Assembly (NCBI RefSeq): GCF_017498085.1
Contig: NZ_JAGBKM010000012.1
Location: forward strand, 31,723 to 95,722
Length of the DNA: 64,000 nucleotides
Reading direction: 5' to 3'
Source: Psychrobacter coccoides
Lineage (GTDB): Bacteria; Pseudomonadota; Gammaproteobacteria; Pseudomonadales; Moraxellaceae
This document shows positions 27,136 through 36,653 of this stretch, in pieces. Both the position numbers and the translations under genes were made by a program. Below the pieces are notes generated by a model. It was not told the DNA's origin. It worked only from the letters and a program-made list of their open reading frames with translations, and ran no database searches. How positions within the stretch are numbered: position 1 is the stretch's first letter; every line of letters starts with the position of its first letter.

Positions 27136-28317
27136 ATGAATGAGCAGTCATCAGAGCAAAACATCGATAAACTAAATCAAGCGGCTGCAGATGCCAACAC
27201 TCACGCCACTGATCAGGAGTTTTTAAGTCGTTTGCGCCAAAACATTGATGCCGTTGATTGCGAGATTCAAAACCTGATCAACAATCGTGCCAAGCTGGCG
27301 CAACAAGTCGCAGTCGTGAAAAAAGATCATGCTGCCAAGAGCGACAGTACCGATGATCATGATCCTATTTTTTATCGCCCTGAACGTGAAGCACAGGTGC
27401 TAAAGGCAGTGATGGCACGCAATACTGGACCTATCGCTGACGAAAAAATGGCGCGCTTGTTTCGGGAGATCATGTCGGTATGCTTGGATTTAGAGGCCCC
27501 GCAGCGTATTGCGTTTTTGGGTCCTGTCGGTACGTTTACTCATGCAGCAGCACTGAAGCATTTTGGTAAAGCGGCCGATACCGTACCCTTAACGACCATT
27601 ACTGATGTGTTTCGCGAAGTCGAAGCGGGTACAGCGATGTATGGCGTCGTGCCGGTTGAAAATTCATCAGAAGGCGTGGTCAATCATACTTTAGATGGCT
27701 TTTTGTCCTCTTCACTAAAAATCATTGGTGAGGTTGAGCTGCCTATCCATCAAAACTTTTTGGTCGCTGAGCATACCAAAGTCGATGGTTTGAGCCGTAT
27801 TTACTCACATCAGCAATCATTGGCCCAATGTCGTCATTGGCTCGATGTTAATTTTCCAAATGTTGAGCGTGTCGCTGTATCGAGCAATGGTGAAGCGGCA
27901 CGTCGTCTCAAAAACGAATGGCACTCAGCGGCTATCGCAGGCGATGTTGCTGCTGCAGAGTATGGTCTGCATAAGCTCTATAGCAATATTGAAGACAATC
28001 CAAGTAATACCACACGATTCCTCGTCATTGGTCATGAATCGATTGCGCCATCTGGCCAAGATAAAACCTCGATTGTGGTTTCTGCTCATGACAAAGCAGG
28101 CGCACTGATTGAGATTCTAAAGCCGCTGTCTTATCATGGCGTATCGATGACCAGTATTGAGACCCGTCCCGAGCGCCCTAATAAGTGGGCCTATGTGTTC
28201 TTTATCGATATGGCGGGTCATGTTCAAGACCCGAATGTCAGTGCCGCTATTGCTGATATTCGTCCGTTGGTCAAGGATCTACGGGTATTGGGATCTTATC
28301 CAAAAGCGGTGCTATAG
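27136..28317 (+). CDS. pheA: Chorismate mutase / prephenate dehydratase
   Basis: A 393-residue bifunctional P-protein that makes phenylpyruvate from chorismate. The N-terminal AroQ chorismate mutase includes LRQNIDAVDCEIQNLINNRA (33-52). The dehydratase domain has IAFLGPVGTFTHAAA and GVVPVENSSEGVVNHTLDG, plus a TRFLVIG block. The C-terminal ACT domain has the phenylalanine-binding ESRP-type motif as SIETRPERPNKWAY, so feedback inhibition is expected. It is followed by hisC and tyrA-aroA on the same strand, an order known from the Pseudomonas and Acinetobacter aromatic supraoperon. Confidence 0.95.
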   Translation: MNEQSSEQNIDKLNQAAADANTHATDQEFLSRLRQNIDAVDCEIQNLINNRAKLAQQVAVVKKDHAAKSDSTDDHDPIFYRPEREAQVLKAVMARNTGPIADEKMARLFREIMSVCLDLEAPQRIAFLGPVGTFTHAAALKHFGKAADTVPLTTITDVFREVEAGTAMYGVVPVENSSEGVVNHTLDGFLSSSLKIIGEVELPIHQNFLVAEHTKVDGLSRIYSHQQSLAQCRHWLDVNFPNVERVAVSSNGEAARRLKNEWHSAAIAGDVAAAEYGLHKLYSNIEDNPSNTTRFLVIGHESIAPSGQDKTSIVVSAHDKAGALIEILKPLSYHGVSMTSIETRPERPNKWAYVFFIDMAGHVQDPNVSAAIADIRPLVKDLRVLGSYPKAVL

Positions 28318-28428
28318 TTGATTACTGCCGCGAAAATATGGATGGTTCTTAGATAATGACAACGTTATTTTGATTGAAAACTATGTTGTAAACTGGCGCT
28401 TTTAACCCTGTTATATTAAGGATGCATC

Positions 28429-29580
28429 ATGCTGACACCCCAATCCGCTGAGTCGCTGGCAACAACCCTATCAGCATTGACCCCGGCTTATGACAGTCTC
28501 TTAGCGCTGGCACCGTATCAGACAGGAAAGCCAGTTGAAGAGCTGATATTTGAGTATGGTATCTCTGATGTGGTCAAACTTGCCAGCAACGAAAACCCAT
28601 TAGGCTGCTCGCCGCAAGTCACTTTAGCGGTCACTGAGCAACTGGGTCAGTTGGCACGCTATCCTGATGGTAATGGCTACTATCTCAAACAAGCGCTTGC
28701 AGAGTTTAATAAGATAGATGCTGCATGCATCACCTTGGGTAATGGCTCTAACGATTTATTAGATATCTTAGCCCGTAGTTTTGTGAGTGCAAATGACGCT
28801 ATCGTCTACAGTCAATATGCCTTTGTGGTATATTCGATGTTGGCTAAGATGCAAGGCGCAACAGGGGTAGAAGTGCCAGCCAAGCGTTTTGGACATGACC
28901 TAGAGGCCATGAGCCAAGCGGTCCATAATCAACCAAATACCAAAGTTGTCTTTATTGCCAACCCCAATAATCCAACGGGTACTCAGCTGAAACAAGAAGA
29001 GATACAGCGGTTCATTGCTAATATACCGTCTTCAGTCCTTGTGGTTTTGGACGAAGCTTATATAGAATATAGCCCTGATAGTAACAATCGGGCACTTTTA
29101 GATGAGTTTGATAATGTGGTTATCGTGCGTACTTTTTCTAAAGCCTATGGGCTGGCAGGGCTGCGTGTCGGCTATGCATTGAGCTCAGTGCCTGTGGCAA
29201 AGCTGATCAATCGCATTCGCCAGCCATTTAATGTCAGCCGAGTAGGGTTGGCCGCAGCGCAGGCAGCGCTCGCTGATCAAGACTTTATCGAGTACTCTCG
29301 AGAATCAAACCAAGAACAAAAGCGCTGGTTAGAAAAGCAGTTTGATGCGCTAGGCCTTGGGTTTGTACCGTCTGCTGGCAACTTTATCATGGTGGAGATA
29401 GCCGTTGAGATGGAAGCGGTGAGCGCCACTAGTGTCAACCAAGCGTTACTTGAGCAAGGGGTGATCGTACGCCCGCTGGCTGTTTATGGGCTCTCTAATT
29501 GGCTACGAATCACTGTCGGTACAGCAGAAGATAACCTAAGATTGATAGATACCTTGCACTCTATTTTAACCAGTCAATAG
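28429..29580 (+). CDS. hisC: Histidinol-phosphate / aromatic aminotransferase
   Basis: A 383-residue class I/II PLP aminotransferase. SNENPLGCSP near the N-terminus, NPNNPTGTQL, VLDEAYIEY and the PLP lysine motif RTFSKAYGLAGLRVGYAL define the HisC family. Placed between pheA and tyrA-aroA, it probably serves the last step of phenylalanine and tyrosine synthesis, as the hisHb gene does in pseudomonads. It may also work in histidine synthesis. ATG 28429 is preceded by AAGGA. Confidence 0.92.
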   Translation: MLTPQSAESLATTLSALTPAYDSLLALAPYQTGKPVEELIFEYGISDVVKLASNENPLGCSPQVTLAVTEQLGQLARYPDGNGYYLKQALAEFNKIDAACITLGNGSNDLLDILARSFVSANDAIVYSQYAFVVYSMLAKMQGATGVEVPAKRFGHDLEAMSQAVHNQPNTKVVFIANPNNPTGTQLKQEEIQRFIANIPSSVLVVLDEAYIEYSPDSNNRALLDEFDNVVIVRTFSKAYGLAGLRVGYALSSVPVAKLINRIRQPFNVSRVGLAAAQAALADQDFIEYSRESNQEQKRWLEKQFDALGLGFVPSAGNFIMVEIAVEMEAVSATSVNQALLEQGVIVRPLAVYGLSNWLRITVGTAEDNLRLIDTLHSILTSQ

Positions 29581-29674
29581 TTAGACTGGCTATGGTGTCA
29601 GTGTGTTTAACCCAAAATGTCGGCAGTCGCTAGCATATTCATCGTCAGCGCAATGATAAAGAATAAAAAATAAT

Positions 29675-31984
29675 ATGTCATTCTCTCTTAATGTCCAGCA
29701 GCCCTTATTTCAACAGGTTTGTATCATCGGTCTCGGTTTAATCGGTGCCAGTCTTGCGCAAGCCATTAAAGACAAGGGCTTAAGTAAACGACTGGTCGCT
29801 GTAGACAAGCATGCCCCCAGTATCAATGAAGCCTGTCAGCAGGGCTTGCTCGATGCGGGTAGCTCGGTACTGAGTGATGTGGTCCATGGCAGTGACTTGA
29901 TTGTCATTGCTATACCTGTACAAGCGGCACAAGCGGTGTTTGTTGATATCAAAAAAGCCATGGATAGTGGTCAGCTGACAAGTGACTGCATCATCACGGA
30001 TGTGTGTAGCACTAAGGTTAATATTGTCCATGCTGCAACAGCTGTCTTTGAGGAGCTGCCAATAGGGTTTGTGCCGGCGCATCCGATTGCTGGCGCCGAA
30101 AATTCAGGGTATCATGCCAGACGTGCGCAGTTGTTTGTCAATCATAGCGTCATTATATGTGAGTTACCTACGACTTCTTATCAGGCCATTGCTGATCTGA
30201 GTGCGTTGTGGGAGGCAGTAGGTGCCTCAGTGATGATGATGTCTGCTGAGCATCATGATGCCATATTGGCGCATACCAGCCATCTGCCGCATCTGCTAGC
30301 TTTTAACTTGGTTGAGCAGCTAGCCAGTCATGATGACAACTTGGATATGTTTCGTTATGCTGCTGGCGGTTTTCGTGATTTTACTCGTATCGCTGCCAGC
30401 GACCCTAAGATGTGGCACGATATATTTTTTGCCAATAAAAGCGCTATCGTCAGTGCGCTTGATGAGTACAGTGTTTATCTACAGGAGATGCGCCAACTCA
30501 TCATTGATGAAGATTCAACCGCCCTGATGGGAATTTTAGGCCGTGCACAAGCTGCACGGCGACATTTTGGTCATATGTTAGCTTCTACCCCTTATACGGA
30601 TACCTCTGCTATGTCAGCTTCTTATATCATTACCCCTAGTAATACGGTCACAGGCACTATCGATATTCCTGGTGACAAGTCTATCTCTCATCGCAGTATT
30701 ATGCTCGGTAGTCTGGCGACAGGCGTGACACATGTGACGGGGTTTTTGGAAGGGGAAGATGCCTTGGCCACGCTACAAGCGTTTCGAGATATGGGCGTGA
30801 CGATTGAAGGTCCTACCAATGGGGAGTTAACCATCCATGGTGTGGGCATGAATGGTCTTAAGCCCAGTAAAACGCCATTGTACATGGGCAACTCTGGTAC
30901 CAGTATGCGCCTGCTGGCAGGTATTTTGGCAGCGCAATCATTTGATAGCGTGTTGACTGGTGATACCAGTCTCAATAAGCGCCCAATGGAGCGTGTCGCC
31001 GCACCACTGCGAGAAATGGGGGCAGTGATTCAGAGTACCGGTCAGAGTGGTACAGCACCGCTGAGCATAACGGGTCGAGACAGTGTCGGTACCCCATTAC
31101 AAGGGACTGAGTATGATATGCCCGTTGCTTCGGCGCAGGTCAAGTCTTGTTTGTTATTAGCAGGGTTGTGGGCAGAAGGGGTGACCACGGTCATCCAACC
31201 TGAAGTCAGCCGTGACCATACTGAGCGTATGCTCTCAGCTTTTGGTTATGATGTGACTGTCGAAGGCAACCGCATCAGTGTCAAAGGTGGTGGCACGCTG
31301 ACAGGTGGCGCTATCGCTGTTCCTGCTGATATCTCATCAGCGGCGTTCTTTATGGTGGCTGCTGCTATCAGTCAAAACAGTGAGCTGACTTTAACGCAAG
31401 TCGGCATCAATCCGACACGTACGGGTATTATTGACATCTTAAAGCTGATGCAAGCTGATATTAGCCTAAGTAACAAGACCCATGTCGGTGGTGAGCCAGT
31501 GGCCGATATTACCATTCGTAGCTCAAACCTTAAAGGCATCGAGATACCAGAATATTTAGTGCCGCTTGCGATTGATGAGTTCCCCGTACTCTTTGTGGCG
31601 GCCAGCTGTGCTGAAGGTCGTACGGTACTGACTGGTGCAAAAGAGCTGCGTGTCAAAGAGTCAGATCGTATCGCTGTCATGGCAGATGGCCTGCAAACAC
31701 TAGGCGTAGAGTGTACGGTTACTGAAGACGGCCTGATTATCGAAGGAAAAGGCACTGCGAGCCAAGAAGGCGAGATTAATAACAACCAACCAGTCTTTGG
31801 TGGTGGTCATATCACTTCGCATCATGATCATCGTATTGCTATGAGCTTTGCGGTTGCCAGTCTAAGAGCCTCGCAGCAGATCACTATCGAAGGTGTAGAG
31901 ACGGTCAATACCAGTTTCCCAGGGTTTGCTGAGCTTGCCAATCATATTGGCATGTCTATCGAGATGCATGATAGCAAGGCTTAG
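29675..31984 (+). CDS. tyrA-aroA: Fused prephenate dehydrogenase / EPSP synthase
   Basis: A 769-residue two-domain enzyme. Residues 1 to about 305 form an NAD(P)-dependent prephenate (or arogenate) dehydrogenase with GLGLIGASLA (19-28), HPIAGAENSGYHA and HLPHLLAFNL. Residues from about 312 form 5-enolpyruvylshikimate-3-phosphate synthase: IPGDKSISHRSIM, MGNSGTSMRLL, RPMERVAAPL, ASAQVKSCLLLAGL, SRDHTERML and LRVKESDRIAVM. The EPSP synthase half has class II-type motifs (SAQVK, RDHTE, NPTRTG). Glycine, not the alanine of strain CP4, occupies the GNSGT position. The fusion couples two steps of aromatic amino acid synthesis. A terminator follows. Confidence 0.95.
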   Translation: MSFSLNVQQPLFQQVCIIGLGLIGASLAQAIKDKGLSKRLVAVDKHAPSINEACQQGLLDAGSSVLSDVVHGSDLIVIAIPVQAAQAVFVDIKKAMDSGQLTSDCIITDVCSTKVNIVHAATAVFEELPIGFVPAHPIAGAENSGYHARRAQLFVNHSVIICELPTTSYQAIADLSALWEAVGASVMMMSAEHHDAILAHTSHLPHLLAFNLVEQLASHDDNLDMFRYAAGGFRDFTRIAASDPKMWHDIFFANKSAIVSALDEYSVYLQEMRQLIIDEDSTALMGILGRAQAARRHFGHMLASTPYTDTSAMSASYIITPSNTVTGTIDIPGDKSISHRSIMLGSLATGVTHVTGFLEGEDALATLQAFRDMGVTIEGPTNGELTIHGVGMNGLKPSKTPLYMGNSGTSMRLLAGILAAQSFDSVLTGDTSLNKRPMERVAAPLREMGAVIQSTGQSGTAPLSITGRDSVGTPLQGTEYDMPVASAQVKSCLLLAGLWAEGVTTVIQPEVSRDHTERMLSAFGYDVTVEGNRISVKGGGTLTGGAIAVPADISSAAFFMVAAAISQNSELTLTQVGINPTRTGIIDILKLMQADISLSNKTHVGGEPVADITIRSSNLKGIEIPEYLVPLAIDEFPVLFVAASCAEGRTVLTGAKELRVKESDRIAVMADGLQTLGVECTVTEDGLIIEGKGTASQEGEINNNQPVFGGGHITSHHDHRIAMSFAVASLRASQQITIEGVETVNTSFPGFAELANHIGMSIEMHDSKA

Positions 31985-32050
31985 TGAGACTATCGTCTTC
32001 ATACGCTTACCAGTTAGTTTGGTGCGCGGTTTTTAAATAATGTTGTTGTT

Positions 32051-32100
32051 AGCAATGTATTGATACTGATCAGGTGTCAATACATTGCTTTTTATCTTTT
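32051..32100 (+). terminator. Terminator after tyrA-aroA
   Basis: GCAATGTATTGATA pairs with GTGTCAATACATTGC (one bulge), followed by TTTTTATCTTTT. Confidence 0.85.
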
Positions 32101-32247
32101 ATTCTGTCTGAAGTCATTCTGCACTGTCGCCATATACCGAAAATTAGAATTATAATCAGGTGACCGTCAGCCATGATTCAATCTCAGCGGTTTTAAGCCC
32201 AAGCCTTCTTAAAGCCAAGCTGTTTTTAAATTAAGTTGTCTTATCTT

Positions 32248-33183
32248 ATGACTACGCAAAATGTACTAAAAAAACCAGTCGCTCCTATCCAAACCACCAG
32301 ACGTGGTATTATTACTGCGCTTATTGCCTTTTCTATTTGGGGTGCTTTTCCATTGTACTTCAAACAACTGGCCGCTTATGATGCTACCGAGATTATCGGT
32401 CACCGTATTGTTTGGACGTTTTTGTGTTTATTGGTCGTGCTTATCCTCACCAAACGCTGGCAATGGATCACGACTCTAAAAGAGCAGCCAAAATGGATAG
32501 CATTAACATTTGTATCAGGTCTGATTATTGCTACCAATTGGCTTACCTATGTGTGGGCGGTTAATCATGATCAAATACTAGAAGCCAGTTTGGGTTATTT
32601 TATCGGGCCATTAGTTGGTGTAGCGCTATCAATGATTTTATTCAAGGAGCGCTTGCGAACATTACAATGGGTGGCGATTGGTTTTGCGTTGTTGTCTGTG
32701 GTCATTCAAGTAGTAATGCTCGGCAGTTTGCCATGGATATCACTGGTTTTAGCGTTTAGCTTTAGTACTTACGGTACCATCCAACGACAAACCCCTTTAA
32801 CTGCAGTTGATGCCATGTTTATTGAAACGGCTATGTTGGTGCCACTATGCATCTGGTGGTTTTGGCAAGCTGATGTGGTCAGTAGTCAAATTGGCTTTTG
32901 GTTTTCAGCAAACATTTGGCTGCTTATGCTGGCAGGACCAATCACGCTGATACCCTTATTGCTCTTTAATAAATCTACCAAGCTTGTGGCTTACAGTATT
33001 TTAAGTTTTATGAATTATCTGACACCTACCTTTATCTTCTTTTTGGCGGTGTTTTATTATAAAGAGCCATTTGACTTGCATCGTCTGGCAGTGTTTGGTT
33101 TGATTTGGCTGGGTCTGTTACTATTTAGCATTGACTTGTGGCGCCATCGCCCTAGTAAAATGTTAAAAACAGCCTCTAAATAA
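32248..33183 (+). CDS. rarD: RarD-type EamA transporter
   Basis: A 311-residue inner membrane protein of the RarD family within the DMT superfamily, with about ten helices. The RarD hallmark opening is present: ALIAFSIWGAFPLYFKQL followed by EIIGHRIVWTF. Later LEASLGYFIGPLVGVALSM and GPITLIPLLLFNKSTK are also family blocks. Substrate is not established for the family. ATG 32248 is used; a TTG four codons upstream is possible. No strong Shine-Dalgarno is seen. Confidence 0.88.
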   Translation: MTTQNVLKKPVAPIQTTRRGIITALIAFSIWGAFPLYFKQLAAYDATEIIGHRIVWTFLCLLVVLILTKRWQWITTLKEQPKWIALTFVSGLIIATNWLTYVWAVNHDQILEASLGYFIGPLVGVALSMILFKERLRTLQWVAIGFALLSVVIQVVMLGSLPWISLVLAFSFSTYGTIQRQTPLTAVDAMFIETAMLVPLCIWWFWQADVVSSQIGFWFSANIWLLMLAGPITLIPLLLFNKSTKLVAYSILSFMNYLTPTFIFFLAVFYYKEPFDLHRLAVFGLIWLGLLLFSIDLWRHRPSKMLKTASK

Positions 33184-33225
33184 ACCATAGAAAAATTTAG
33201 CAATTTAGCAAACAAGGATATACGT

Positions 33226-33606
33226 ATGTTTCATACTCCGTCTGATGTGGTATTTGTCAAAGGTCTAAAAGTAGAGGCGGTCATCGGTGTCTATGCATGG
33301 GAGCGTGCGATCACGCAGCCGCTTTTGATAGATGTGGCACTTGAGACAGACATCAGCGCAGCCGCTGTGTCAGACGATGTGAGTGATGCGCTGAACTATA
33401 AAGCGGTCTGCGATGACATCAGTAGCCTGTGTCAAGAGGTGCAAGCGCAATTGCTCGAGCATTTGGCAGAAAAGATTGCTGCGATGCTGCTGACAAAATA
33501 CGCCTGTCAAAAAGTCACATTAAGTGTGGCCAAGCCAACCGCGATTACAGAGGCGGCAGCGGTGGGCGTACAAATCACACGCTATGCAAAAGCCAGTGAT
33601 GCGTAA
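33226..33606 (+). CDS. folB: Dihydroneopterin aldolase
   Basis: A 126-residue FolB of the tunnelling fold, which converts dihydroneopterin to 6-hydroxymethyl-dihydropterin in folate synthesis. The motif KGLKVEAVIGVYAWERA contains the substrate-binding glutamate region, and the catalytic lysine is in SVAKPTAITEAAAVGV. AAGGA lies before ATG 33226. The folK-like gene overlaps its 3' end, so the two are coupled. Confidence 0.93.
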   Translation: MFHTPSDVVFVKGLKVEAVIGVYAWERAITQPLLIDVALETDISAAAVSDDVSDALNYKAVCDDISSLCQEVQAQLLEHLAEKIAAMLLTKYACQKVTLSVAKPTAITEAAAVGVQITRYAKASDA

Positions 33607-34156
33607 GATGCATAAAAACTTGGTTGATCTAAACCTTGATGACTTAAAAAAGTGCTTGCCTGAACAGCTGCAAAAGCAGTCGGTGACAGCAGTGCTATTG
33701 GCTTTGGGTAGCAACTATCAAGCTGACACACACTTACCACATGTACGTAAAAGACTGGCGACACTAGGACAAATACAGCTCTCTACGGCGTTTCAAAATC
33801 CTGATTTTACTGCCAGCTTAGAACAGCCAAAGCCTGATTATACCAACCAATGTGTTTATATCGCTTTAACGCCAGCGATGACCCTACAGCAGTTGCAACA
33901 AACCTTTAAGCAGTATGAGCGTGAGTGTCATAGACAGCGCTCAACAGAGAGACAAACACCGGTCAAAAAAGTCACCATGGATATCGATATCCTACTCATA
34001 CAAACGGTTCTTAATAAAAATAGCCTAAGTGATAAACAGACATCAAAACCATCGAGGCAATGGATAATAATGGCTGACCGTTATCCATTGAAAGCGCATG
34101 AAACAGCAGGGGTTAAAGAACTGATTGCCGATGCTTCCTCAACAGTTGCTCCCTAA
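33599..34156 (+). CDS. FolK-like pyrophosphokinase, divergent
   Basis: About 185 residues, related to 6-hydroxymethyl-dihydropterin pyrophosphokinase (FolK), which follows FolB in folate synthesis. Visible family features are AVLLALGSNYQAD (with LGSN), a Y-x-N-x segment YTNQCVYIAL, and KKVTMDIDILLI (metal-binding DxD). The usual IPHPR block after DIDIL is not recognisable; the stretch has an Asn/Ser/Lys-rich insert and ADRYPLKAHETAG. It overlaps folB at the stop (ATGCGTAA). Starts at 33599 or 33608 are equally possible. It may be weakly active or a second copy. Confidence 0.7.
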   Translation: MRKMHKNLVDLNLDDLKKCLPEQLQKQSVTAVLLALGSNYQADTHLPHVRKRLATLGQIQLSTAFQNPDFTASLEQPKPDYTNQCVYIALTPAMTLQQLQQTFKQYERECHRQRSTERQTPVKKVTMDIDILLIQTVLNKNSLSDKQTSKPSRQWIIMADRYPLKAHETAGVKELIADASSTVAP

Positions 34157-34195
34157 ATGGCTAAGTTAAAAGAATTAAAAATTGGCTTATACCAA

Positions 34196-34224
34196 CAAAA
34201 GCTGAGCACAAGGCCCAGCTTTTA
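34196..34224. terminator. Hairpin between folK-like gene and SDR
   Basis: AAAAGCTG and CAGCTTTT pair around about 11 bases, between convergent genes; short T-run on either strand. Confidence 0.6.
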
Positions 34225-34247
34225 TCAAATAAAACAAACGCCAATAG

Positions 34248-34982
34248 CTACTGTGCTGTCAAGCCACCATCAATGATAAACTCCGCACCTGTAGAATAGC
34301 TTGATTCATCCGACGCCAAAAACACCACCATACGACTGACCTCTTCTGGCTGTGCGACACGTCGTAGCGGAATACTTTTGGCAAACGCCTCTACCGCTTC
34401 TTTGGTATCACCCTGCATAATCATGGGCGTGGCAATGACGCCTGGATGAATAGAGTTGACTCGAATACCGTGAGGAGCGCATTCTAGCGCTGCTGCCTTG
34501 GTCATACCACGTACTGCAAACTTAGAATCAGTATAACCGATCGCACCCCCAACCAGACCATTAATCGATGAGATGTTGATAATAGAGCCTTGCTCGGCAC
34601 GTCTCATAGCAGGCAAGACTGCTTTTATGCCCAAAAATACTGAAACTTGATTAATCTCAAGCGTTTTTCGGTATTCCTCTACAGAGGTATCTAAAATCGA
34701 TTTGTTGGTCGTTATGCCAGCATTGTTTACCAAGACATCGATTCGCCCAAATTTATCCTCGGTTTGTTTGACGACGTGCGTCCAATCGGCTTCATCAGTC
34801 ACATCGTGCTTGATAAATAGAGCGTTATCGCCAAGCTCTGTTGCCAGCGCTTCGCCTTTTTCACTATTGATGTCAGTTAAGACCACTTTAGCGCCTTGCT
34901 CTAGACATAGACGAGCGTGCGTCTCACCCATACCTTGCGCCGCACCAGTGATGATCATCACTTTATCTTGTAAACGAGCCAT
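34248..34982 (-). CDS. Short-chain dehydrogenase/reductase
   Basis: A 244-residue classical SDR. The Rossmann motif is MIITGAAQGMGE, with VLTDIN (Asp after strand two, favouring NAD+), NNAG in VLVNNAGITT, and the catalytic S-Y-K in NISSINGLVGGAIGYTDSKFAV. The C-terminus DGGLTAQ is typical. It looks like hydroxysteroid or cyclohexanol dehydrogenases in the family, but substrate is unknown. ATG 34982 follows GAGGAG. It is monocistronic, convergent with the folB group. Confidence 0.87.
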   Translation of the reverse strand: MARLQDKVMIITGAAQGMGETHARLCLEQGAKVVLTDINSEKGEALATELGDNALFIKHDVTDEADWTHVVKQTEDKFGRIDVLVNNAGITTNKSILDTSVEEYRKTLEINQVSVFLGIKAVLPAMRRAEQGSIINISSINGLVGGAIGYTDSKFAVRGMTKAAALECAPHGIRVNSIHPGVIATPMIMQGDTKEAVEAFAKSIPLRRVAQPEEVSRMVVFLASDESSYSTGAEFIIDGGLTAQ

Positions 34983-35132
34983 ACTAACTCCTCATTAAGT
35001 GGTATCGTTATCTTTATTAAGCCTTAATTATAAGCGATTTACCTTAAGTTTTTGGTTGCAAATATTAAAGGCTTATTCTAGATAAGTATTTTTTTGAGTA
35101 AAGGGCCAGCAAACCTCGAAAAGCGCTGAATA

Positions 35133-35579
35133 TCAAGCAGAGTGCTTAGCGGTTTTGGTGTGTTGGGGTAGCGTGAATATGTTGTCAAAAATAAGGGTGA
35201 AAATAAAAGTAAATATCAAGAAAGAGACGACCAAAGACACCTCCATCGTTAAGGCAGTCCAGAGTCCAACCTTGTACCAAAGCATATAAAGGGGCAGACA
35301 CACCAAAGTCAGCCCGCCTTCAAAGCCGATGGCATGAAGACTACGCACTTTAAAAGTACGGACTTTGATTTGCTGACGTCGTTCCCAGTATTCAAAAAGC
35401 GTGTTATAAACAAAGTTCCAAATCACTGCCACGATAGAGATTATAATCGCTAGAGATAGCGATTTTTGTGCGTCACTACCACTTAATAGCACCAAAATAA
35501 GCGTTGTCAAAGTAATGGCAAAGACTTCAAACAAGGCAACATATAGCAAACGACGTTTGATCGGACCTAAAGTTATCAA
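35133..35579 (-). CDS. PACE-family efflux transporter (AceI type)
   Basis: A 148-residue inner membrane protein with four helices arranged as two bacterial transmembrane pair domains, the PACE family. The N-terminal RRLLYVALFEVFAITLTT includes the conserved glutamate needed for proton coupling in Acinetobacter AceI. The second pair begins RSLHAIGFEGGLTLVCLPLY. Known members export chlorhexidine, other biocides or short-chain diamines. No LysR-type regulator (AceR) is adjacent, although one often is. Confidence 0.88.
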   Translation of the reverse strand: MITLGPIKRRLLYVALFEVFAITLTTLILVLLSGSDAQKSLSLAIIISIVAVIWNFVYNTLFEYWERRQQIKVRTFKVRSLHAIGFEGGLTLVCLPLYMLWYKVGLWTALTMEVSLVVSFLIFTFIFTLIFDNIFTLPQHTKTAKHSA

Positions 35580-35632
35580 TCAAAACTCCAATGATAGCAA
35601 GTGCTGTTTACTGTGCATGTCTCAAGTATCGA

Positions 35633-36523
35633 TTATTTGTGCTCCGTATCTAATGCTTCTCGATCAATCACATCTAGGTCTTCTAGGCAGAGGCGATCAT
35701 ATTCTTTTTGACAAAAGTTGGGGTCAAGCTTGCACATGGCTTCTTGCAGCTGGTCTAGGCGGCTTTCTGATTGTTGAATATGCTCGAGCATTTTAGCAAA
35801 GGCTTCAGCCACTGGGTCTTGAGAGGAGGGGTCTATGCCATAAGCTTGGAAAGCAGTGGCACGGGCGCTACTGTGACCGTTATATTCAACGTCTTTTGCT
35901 GGCTGTTTGGCGGCTGGTTTTTGTTGATCACCTTCTGACTTGGGTTCAATTGGGTTGCCTTTTTCATCGTGATGCTCTGAAATCATACGAGCAGCACTAC
36001 CGACCATCGTAGCACCAGCAGGCACAGGCTTGACCACCACCGCATTTGAGCCTATTTTGGCGTTTTTACCGACAGTAAAGGGTCCCAGCACTTTTGCGCC
36101 AGCACCGACGATGACGCCATCTTCTAGAGTTGGGTGGCGCTTGCCGTCATTCCATGAGACCCCCCCAAGGGTGACACCATGATATAAAGTCACATCGTCA
36201 CCAATTTCAGCCGTCTCACCAATGACAACACCAACCCCGTGATCAATAAAAAAGCGTTTGCCAATTTTGGCAGCAGGGTGAATCTCGATGCCGGTCATAA
36301 TTCGAGAGCCGTATGAGATAGCACGGGCGGCAAATTTTTGGTTGTTTTGCCATAAGCAGTAGGCGCCACGATGTAGAATAAGCGCATGAATACCAGGGTA
36401 GGTTAGTAGTACCTCCAGACTGTTGCGCGCAGCTGGATCACGATTAAACACCGCTTCGATATCTTCTTTTAAGTTTTTTTTGGCATTCGCCAATGATTTA
36501 AAAAGGGCAGTTGGTGATAGCAT
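35633..36523 (-). CDS. cysE: Serine O-acetyltransferase
   Basis: A 296-residue acetyltransferase that makes O-acetylserine for cysteine synthesis. The left-handed beta helix is visible from [19 protein letters not shown] (with catalytic His) through [18 protein letters not shown]. The N-terminal helical domain is short, as in the EpsC type. The C-terminus is unusual: a Lys/Gln-rich linker ([12 protein letters not shown]) leads to a helical domain ending [20 protein letters not shown]. It lacks the terminal isoleucine peptide that docks CysK. ATG 36523 has AAAGGA seven bases before it and is chosen over 36538. Confidence 0.92.
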   Translation of the reverse strand: MLSPTALFKSLANAKKNLKEDIEAVFNRDPAARNSLEVLLTYPGIHALILHRGAYCLWQNNQKFAARAISYGSRIMTGIEIHPAAKIGKRFFIDHGVGVVIGETAEIGDDVTLYHGVTLGGVSWNDGKRHPTLEDGVIVGAGAKVLGPFTVGKNAKIGSNAVVVKPVPAGATMVGSAARMISEHHDEKGNPIEPKSEGDQQKPAAKQPAKDVEYNGHSSARATAFQAYGIDPSSQDPVAEAFAKMLEHIQQSESRLDQLQEAMCKLDPNFCQKEYDRLCLEDLDVIDREALDTEHK

Positions 36524-36653
36524 AGGTTGTCCTTTCATTTTGTGACAATGATTTTATTTATAACAGTTTTGTATCAAAAAATATAGCGATGCCTGACAAA
36601 TTAAACAAGCTATAAAGATTAGGGGGCTGCTTACCGGCTCTGCTTTTTAAGAC

